From the NCBI GenBank assembly GCA_027005635.1, contig JALTLI010000179.1:1-10178 (forward strand): a DNA stretch of 10,178 bases, written 5' to 3'. Of this stretch, positions 6,453 to 10,178 are shown one piece after another. Position 1 is the stretch's first letter, and every line of letters begins with the position of its first letter. The stretch is from Alphaproteobacteria bacterium. GTDB lineage: Bacteria; Pseudomonadota; Alphaproteobacteria; UBA2136; JALTLI01. Position numbers and translations under genes: made by a program. The notes beneath the pieces are model-generated. The model was not told the origin of the DNA. It saw only the letters and a list, made by a program, of their open reading frames with translations, and did not search any database.

Positions 6453-7040
6453 ATGTTTAAAGAACTATACGAAAAAGTTTTAAAATTAGCTGCTCATCCA
6501 CATGCAGAAATGTGGCTGTTTGCTGTGGCTTTTGCTGAATCATCATTTTTTCCAATCCCACCAGATGTTTTACTTATTCCAATGATTATCGTGAATTTTG
6601 ATAAAGCTTTTCGTTACGCTTTAATTTGTACAATAGGTTCAGTTACTGGTGGTATTGTTGGTTTTATGTTGGGTGCTTATTTTTACGATACTATCGGCAC
6701 AAGTATTATATCATTTTACGGAATGGACGGAGCATTTGCTAAATTTAGCCAATGGTACGCAGAATATGATGTTTATATTGTTGGTGTTGCAGGGTTTTCA
6801 CCTATACCGTATAAAATATTTACTATTGCTAGCGGTATGTTGCAAGCAGATATGACAAGATTTATTATTGCATCTGCTATTTCACGCGGGGCAAGGTTCT
6901 TTATTATTGCATGGTTGTTATGGCGTGGTGGTTCATCATTTAAAGGCTGGATAGAGCATAACTTTAAAGTGATTACCATGGTAGTTAGTGTTATATTAAT
7001 AGTAGTAATAGTTTTATTAAAATTTATGGCGGAGTTATAA
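6453..7040 (+). CDS. YqaA-type DedA/SNARE-associated (VTT) family membrane protein
   Basis: Integral inner-membrane protein of the DedA superfamily, YqaA branch; other family members are linked to lipid-carrier or phospholipid flipping, but the substrate here is unknown. Diagnostic blocks are FAESSFFPIPPDVLLIP (27-43), corresponding to the E-x-x-x-P re-entrant loop; GSVTGGIVGFMLG (62-74); GFSPIPYKIFTIASG (114-128), the second re-entrant loop; and SRGARFF (144-150), with the conserved arginines. Hydrophobic segments also cover 19-30, 55-75, 106-126, 136-157 and 172-190. The length (195 aa) is typical. It begins six bases after pcm and ends four bases before the lipoprotein gene, whose Shine-Dalgarno GGAG (7031-7034) lies within its last codons, so the three genes probably share a transcript. 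Confidence 0.92.
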   Translation: MFKELYEKVLKLAAHPHAEMWLFAVAFAESSFFPIPPDVLLIPMIIVNFDKAFRYALICTIGSVTGGIVGFMLGAYFYDTIGTSIISFYGMDGAFAKFSQWYAEYDVYIVGVAGFSPIPYKIFTIASGMLQADMTRFIIASAISRGARFFIIAWLLWRGGSSFKGWIEHNFKVITMVVSVILIVVIVLLKFMAEL

Positions 7041-7044
7041 AAAA

Positions 7045-8154
7045 ATGAAAACAATAGTTTATAAAAGCCTTAGTTTGTTATCAATTAGTTTGCTTGCATC
7101 TTGTGCTTTAACACAAGATCCTGCACAAGTTGTAGATGGTTATAGTGTTTATCCGGTTGAGCCAGTTGCTCAAGTTAAGGTATCTAATTTAACTTGGGAA
7201 GAAGAAAGCTTGCCAGAAAGAACTACTGATACTCTTCCTAAAAAATCTAAAAAAGCTGTTGTTACTTATACAGTAGAGCAAGGTGATAATATGCATATTA
7301 TTGCACGTAGGTTTAATGTGCCTATAAAAGATATTATGGATAGAAATGGTATGCCTAATGAAAACTTTTTAAGTATTGGTCAAAAGTTAACAATTCCGCA
7401 AGAAAATGAACTTAATCAAACTAAAAATAATAGATATTCATTGACTCGTTCAAGATTTGAAAAAAATATTAAAGTAGTTAATAAAGAAAAACCTAAATTA
7501 ATTAAATCATTACCAAAACCTCCAGCACGTATTGTGCAGCAACATGCGGTTCAACCTGGGGAAAATTTATACAGAATTGGTAAAAAATATGGGGTAACTC
7601 CTATTGATTTGATGATGTATAATAATATTGATAGACCACAAGATTTACGCGCAGGTATGTTACTTAGTATTCCATCTAAAGATGGAGTGGTTACTATTAC
7701 ACAAGCAGAATTAGCTGCTGAGAAAGTATTAAACAAACCAAGTAAAGCTAAAATTAATAGAGTTGTTAACTCTTATAAAAAAGGTATGATTTGGCCAGTA
7801 AAAGGTAAAATTATTAAATCATTTGGGGAAAAAGGTGCAGGAATAAACCACATGGGGATAAATATTGCTGTAGCACCAAATACTCCGGTTTTGGCAGTGG
7901 AAGATGGTACGGTTATTTACTCTGATGATGGTTTGGAATCTTACGGTAATTTAATTTTAATTCGTCATAAAAATGGTTACGTTACAGCTTATGCACACAA
8001 TTCAAAAAACATGGTAACAAAAAACAAAAAAGTTAAAAAAGGTGAAGTTATTGCCATTGCTGGTAATAGCGGAAATGTAGATTTAACTCAGTTGCATTTT
8101 GAAGTAAGAAGAAACGCTCAAGCAATTAACCCGCTACGTGTTTTACCAAGATAA
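7045..8154 (+). CDS. nlpD: NlpD-type lipoprotein: two LysM domains and a degenerate M23/LytM domain
   Basis: Envelope lipoprotein of the NlpD/EnvC class, whose studied members activate periplasmic amidases at the septum. A lipoprotein signal ends in LLASC with lipidated Cys20. LysM peptidoglycan-binding domains lie at about 74-118 (YTVEQGDNMHIIARRF...) and 166-210 (QHAVQPGENLYRIGKKYG...). A charged linker leads to the LytM domain at about 247-365, containing NHMGINIAV (268-276), YAHNS (316-320), TQLHFEVRR (348-356) and a terminal NPLRVLPR as in E. coli NlpD. In active M23 enzymes the ligands are H-x-x-x-D and H-x-H: here His269 is kept but Asp is Asn273, and the first His of HxH is Gln349 (His351 kept). 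It is therefore probably not an active endopeptidase but an amidase activator (inference). GGAG at 7031-7034 supports the start. Confidence 0.93.
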   Translation: MKTIVYKSLSLLSISLLASCALTQDPAQVVDGYSVYPVEPVAQVKVSNLTWEEESLPERTTDTLPKKSKKAVVTYTVEQGDNMHIIARRFNVPIKDIMDRNGMPNENFLSIGQKLTIPQENELNQTKNNRYSLTRSRFEKNIKVVNKEKPKLIKSLPKPPARIVQQHAVQPGENLYRIGKKYGVTPIDLMMYNNIDRPQDLRAGMLLSIPSKDGVVTITQAELAAEKVLNKPSKAKINRVVNSYKKGMIWPVKGKIIKSFGEKGAGINHMGINIAVAPNTPVLAVEDGTVIYSDDGLESYGNLILIRHKNGYVTAYAHNSKNMVTKNKKVKKGEVIAIAGNSGNVDLTQLHFEVRRNAQAINPLRVLPR

Positions 8155-8156
8155 AC

Positions 8157-9002
8157 TTAAAATATTTTACTGCTAACATGTTGAAGGTATTCTAAGTTTT
8201 GTGGTTTAATAAAAGTAATTTTATTTTTAGTTTTACTAATATTTATTGTATCATTTGCTTTAATTTCTCCAGCGCTAAACCCATCAAAACTTATGCCAGC
8301 TGTATCATTATTTAAAGTTAGTTTAATGTTATAGGGTGGCACAATAATTGTTTTATGACACAAATTATGCGGACAAATAGGCGTTAAGCTTAAAGCCTGA
8401 ATATCTGGGTGAACAATACTTCCTCCAGCTGTTAAATTATAGGCGGTTGAACCTGTGGCACTTGCTATAATTATGCCATCTGCTCGTCCGTCAAAACTTC
8501 CTAGATTTTCTATATCAAATGTATATTTTATCATTTTATTGCTGGCATCACGCTGTAAAATAAATTCATTTATAAATAAAATATCTTTGTTTTTATTACT
8601 TACCTTGGCGTTCCATAATGGTATTTTTTGGGTAGATATTTTGTTGTTTGTAATATCTTTGATTAATTGGGGAATATCTTGTGGCATAAATAAAGTTAAG
8701 AACCCACGGTTTCCTTGGTGTATGCCTGCTATTGGAATATTTAAAGATGCTATTTTTTGTACGCTAAATAAAAATGTACCATCTCCGCCAATGGAAAATG
8801 CTATGGATTTTTTTGCTGAAATTTCATCAAATAAAATAGTTGGTGTATTTGTAAAATGTTCTTTGAAAAAATGAATATATTCCTGTGTTGTAACAATCTT
8901 TGCTTTTAAAGAAGTACTTTTTAGCTGATTGATTAATTTATTAACTGTTTTAAAAGCGTGAGTGCTTTCTGGTTTTATAAAAATAAGAGCAGTGTTAAAC
9001 AT
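8157..9002 (-). CDS. nadK: NAD kinase
   Basis: Cytoplasmic ATP- or polyphosphate-dependent kinase that makes NADP from NAD. The diagnostic motif GGDGTFL is at 72-78 (Asp74 is the catalytic base and NAD ligand). It is followed by GIHQGNRGFLT (93-103), NEFILQRD (145-152) contacting the NAD ribose, and the second signature block ADGIIIASATGSTAYNLTAGG at 174-194. TPICPHNLCHKTIIVP (207-222) matches the C-terminal core. Length 281 aa is normal. In the second motif the usual NxGxLGF is HQGNRGF, a mild deviation. It is the only minus-strand gene, convergent with nlpD with two bases between the stop codons. No hairpin lies there (TAAAATATTTTA at 8158-8169 is a GC-free palindrome), so the two transcripts probably overlap. 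A perfect TATAAT on its strand lies about 25 bases upstream of the start. Confidence 0.96.
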   Translation of the reverse strand: MFNTALIFIKPESTHAFKTVNKLINQLKSTSLKAKIVTTQEYIHFFKEHFTNTPTILFDEISAKKSIAFSIGGDGTFLFSVQKIASLNIPIAGIHQGNRGFLTLFMPQDIPQLIKDITNNKISTQKIPLWNAKVSNKNKDILFINEFILQRDASNKMIKYTFDIENLGSFDGRADGIIIASATGSTAYNLTAGGSIVHPDIQALSLTPICPHNLCHKTIIVPPYNIKLTLNNDTAGISFDGFSAGEIKANDTINISKTKNKITFIKPQNLEYLQHVSSKIF

Positions 9003-9018
9003 TTTCTAATACTTTAAT

Positions 9019-9071
9019 ATACTTGTTATTATAACTTTATTTGTTTAATATGATTTGCATATAACAAGTAT
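9019..9071. repeat. Perfect 11-bp inverted repeat in the nadK/secD-like divergent region
   Basis: ATACTTGTTAT (9019-9029) and ATAACAAGTAT (9061-9071) are exact reverse complements separated by 31 bases. The repeat spans nearly all the 67-base space between two divergent genes: the left arm overlaps the nadK candidate -10, and the right arm ends in the first two bases of the ATG of the secD-like gene. The spacing would suit two copies of one regulator half-site or a paired operator. On the plus-strand transcript it could also fold over the start codon. The plus-strand candidate -10 is TATGAT (9049-9054), with no good -35. Confidence 0.6.
9028..9033 (-). promoter_or_regulatory. Candidate -10 element for nadK
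   Basis: Read on the minus strand, 9033 to 9028 is a perfect TATAAT. Transcription would begin near 9021, about 19 bases before the nadK ATG. The corresponding -35 region (around 9051-9056) does not resemble TTGACA, and TATAAT is not rare in DNA this AT-rich, so support is moderate. The element overlaps the left arm of the inverted repeat at 9019-9071. Confidence 0.4.
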
Positions 9072-10178
9072 GAAAATAACACAAATAAATATAATGCATA
9101 ACTTTTTTTACCGTACCCTAATAATTATTGTTGCTAGCTACATTTTATGTATCAGTAACTTTAGCTACGCTATTGCGTTAAATGTTAAAACTGCTGGTAC
9201 AACTTCAATTATGTTGCGTGTTCACTACGAAGAAATGCTTGAGAGGCAAGGGCTAAGAACAAAAGTTAAAAATATATTAAATAAAAACCGCTTCATGGGA
9301 GAAGATTTATTTAGTTATCTATTTCTGGAAAATACTAAAAATGGCGGGGTATCATTTAGTGCTCCAATAGAAAAACAACATAGTGCAATTTATAATTTAT
9401 TAAAAAGCAAAATAAAAAATATTGAAATTTTACAACATGATAATAGGTTTATAGTAAAATTTAATAATACTGTTGAGAAGAAACTAATTAATAGATCTGT
9501 CCCCGATATAATGGGTATTTTATACAGAAGATTACAAGGGTTTGGCATTGAAAATCCATTAATTAGTAGAGTTGGTGAAACTCATATTTTAGTAGAAGTT
9601 CCTACTGCGCAAGAAAAAAACATCCAAAGTTTTAAAAACCTAATAACCAGAAGTGCAAAGCTGACTTTTTTATTAGAAGATACAAGTATGACACCTCAAG
9701 AGGCTTTAGTTCGTAGGAATTACAATGGAAGCAAGCTGTTTTATAAATATTCTGGCGGACAAAAAATACCATATTTACTTAATAAAAGACCTTTCATAAC
9801 TAACAGAGATATAATGCAAGTTAAAGCCGATAATGATAATTATCAGGCATATGTGATGGCTATTCTTAATAAAAATGGTACTAGAAAATTAGCAAAAGTA
9901 AGTGCAAATAATATTGGTAAAAGAATAGCAATTTTATTTGAAGATACGGTATATATGGCTCCGACAATTATGGAAGTTATTAGAAGTGGCAAAATTAAAA
10001 TTACTAATAAATTATCAGATGCTCAGGCACGTGGATTAGCAGTTTTACTTTCTGCTGGTAGTTATCCTGTTTCTGTTGAAGTTGTTGATGAAAGAATTGA
10101 AGCAAATGAAGGAGATGTTGAAAATTACTACAAACCAAAAATTAAAAAAAATATAAAAAAAGAAGTTATAACTAAGCA
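9070..10178 (+). CDS. Exported SecD periplasmic-domain (P1) homologue, open at the right window edge
   Basis: Reading frame open from 9070 through 369 codons to the window end, with no stop reached. An N-terminal hydrophobic segment (about 18-36) ends in FSYA-IA, resembling a signal peptide or a first TM helix; Met9 (9094) is an alternative start. Homology to SecD is clear in the periplasmic region: IMGILYRRLQGFGIENPLIS (147-166) and ETHILVEVP (170-178) match the P1 base; NKNGTRKLAKVSANNIGKRI (267-286), AILFEDTVYMAP (287-298) and LAVLLSAGSYPVSVEVVDER (323-342) match the head and the return to the base. Two things are odd. The first SecD motif (LGLDLxGG) reads LNVKTAGTT (37-45), and the 27 residues after DER, where SecD normally enters TM2, are strongly charged (about ten Lys) with no hydrophobic stretch. 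It may be true but divergent SecD or a stand-alone P1 protein. Confidence 0.85.
   Translation, partial: MKITQINIMHNFFYRTLIIIVASYILCISNFSYAIALNVKTAGTTSIMLRVHYEEMLERQGLRTKVKNILNKNRFMGEDLFSYLFLENTKNGGVSFSAPIEKQHSAIYNLLKSKIKNIEILQHDNRFIVKFNNTVEKKLINRSVPDIMGILYRRLQGFGIENPLISRVGETHILVEVPTAQEKNIQSFKNLITRSAKLTFLLEDTSMTPQEALVRRNYNGSKLFYKYSGGQKIPYLLNKRPFITNRDIMQVKADNDNYQAYVMAILNKNGTRKLAKVSANNIGKRIAILFEDTVYMAPTIMEVIRSGKIKITNKLSDAQARGLAVLLSAGSYPVSVEVVDERIEANEGDVENYYKPKIKKNIKKEVITK

Noticed and set aside
8158..8169. Perfect palindrome TAAAATATTTTA at the nlpD/nadK junction as a bidirectional terminator
   Set aside because: It has no GC pairs and no loop, so it would not form a stable hairpin; short AT palindromes are common here.
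8455..8874. A 139-codon plus-strand reading frame antisense to nadK
   Set aside because: It lies entirely inside the strongly supported NAD kinase gene, has no Shine-Dalgarno, and its composition (Ile, Phe, Pro, Lys) is what reverse reading of AT-rich code gives.
1..10178. A recoded genetic code (TGA as Trp), suggested by the absence of any TGA stop among the completed genes
   Set aside because: Conserved proteins read full length with TGG for Trp and no in-frame TGA, and stops are nearly all TAA, as expected at this base composition.

Overview
The window comes from an AT-rich bacterial chromosome and looks alphaproteobacterial. The main evidence is gene order: tatA-tatB-tatC-serS-(x)-pcm-nlpD-(secD-like) follows the alphaproteobacterial arrangement tatABC-serS-surE-pcm-nlpD-yajC-secDF. 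The low GC, tight spacing, TAATG overlaps and almost exclusive use of TAA stops fit a streamlined or host-associated lineage, but I cannot name the order or genus. There are no rRNA or tRNA genes, transposases, CRISPR arrays or phage genes.

Layout. (1) 22-1903, plus strand: an M50 site-2-type protease, a two-TM DUF218 (YdcF/ElyC-type) protein, tatA with a lysine-rich tail, and a tatB of only 54 codons whose start overlaps the tatA stop. (2) 1904-3043: a separate-looking unit inserted between tatB and tatC. It has a weak candidate promoter, three consecutive ~105-aa genes of unknown function that resemble one another, and a clear intrinsic terminator. (3) 3067-3813: tatC, cut off from tatAB by that terminator. 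(4) 3902-7040: serS, a GNAT acetyltransferase in the place usually held by surE, pcm, and a YqaA/DedA-type membrane protein. (5) 7045-8154: a lipoprotein with two LysM domains and an M23/LytM domain that has lost two of its zinc/catalytic positions (NlpD-type). (6) 8157-9002, minus strand: NAD kinase, convergent with nlpD with a two-base gap. (7) 9003-9069: a divergent promoter region containing a perfect 11-bp inverted repeat. (8) 9070 to the window end: an exported protein homologous to the SecD periplasmic domain, open at the right edge.

How the genes work together. Most of the window concerns the cell envelope: twin-arginine export (TatA/B/C), intramembrane proteolysis, envelope biogenesis (DUF218), septal peptidoglycan hydrolysis control (NlpD-type) and Sec export (SecD-like). 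Housekeeping enzymes (SerRS, protein repair by Pcm, NADP synthesis) are interleaved. The items that most deserve a second look are the three-gene paralogous family inside the tat locus, the SecD-like protein with a degenerate first motif and no visible membrane segment after its periplasmic domain, and the very short TatB.
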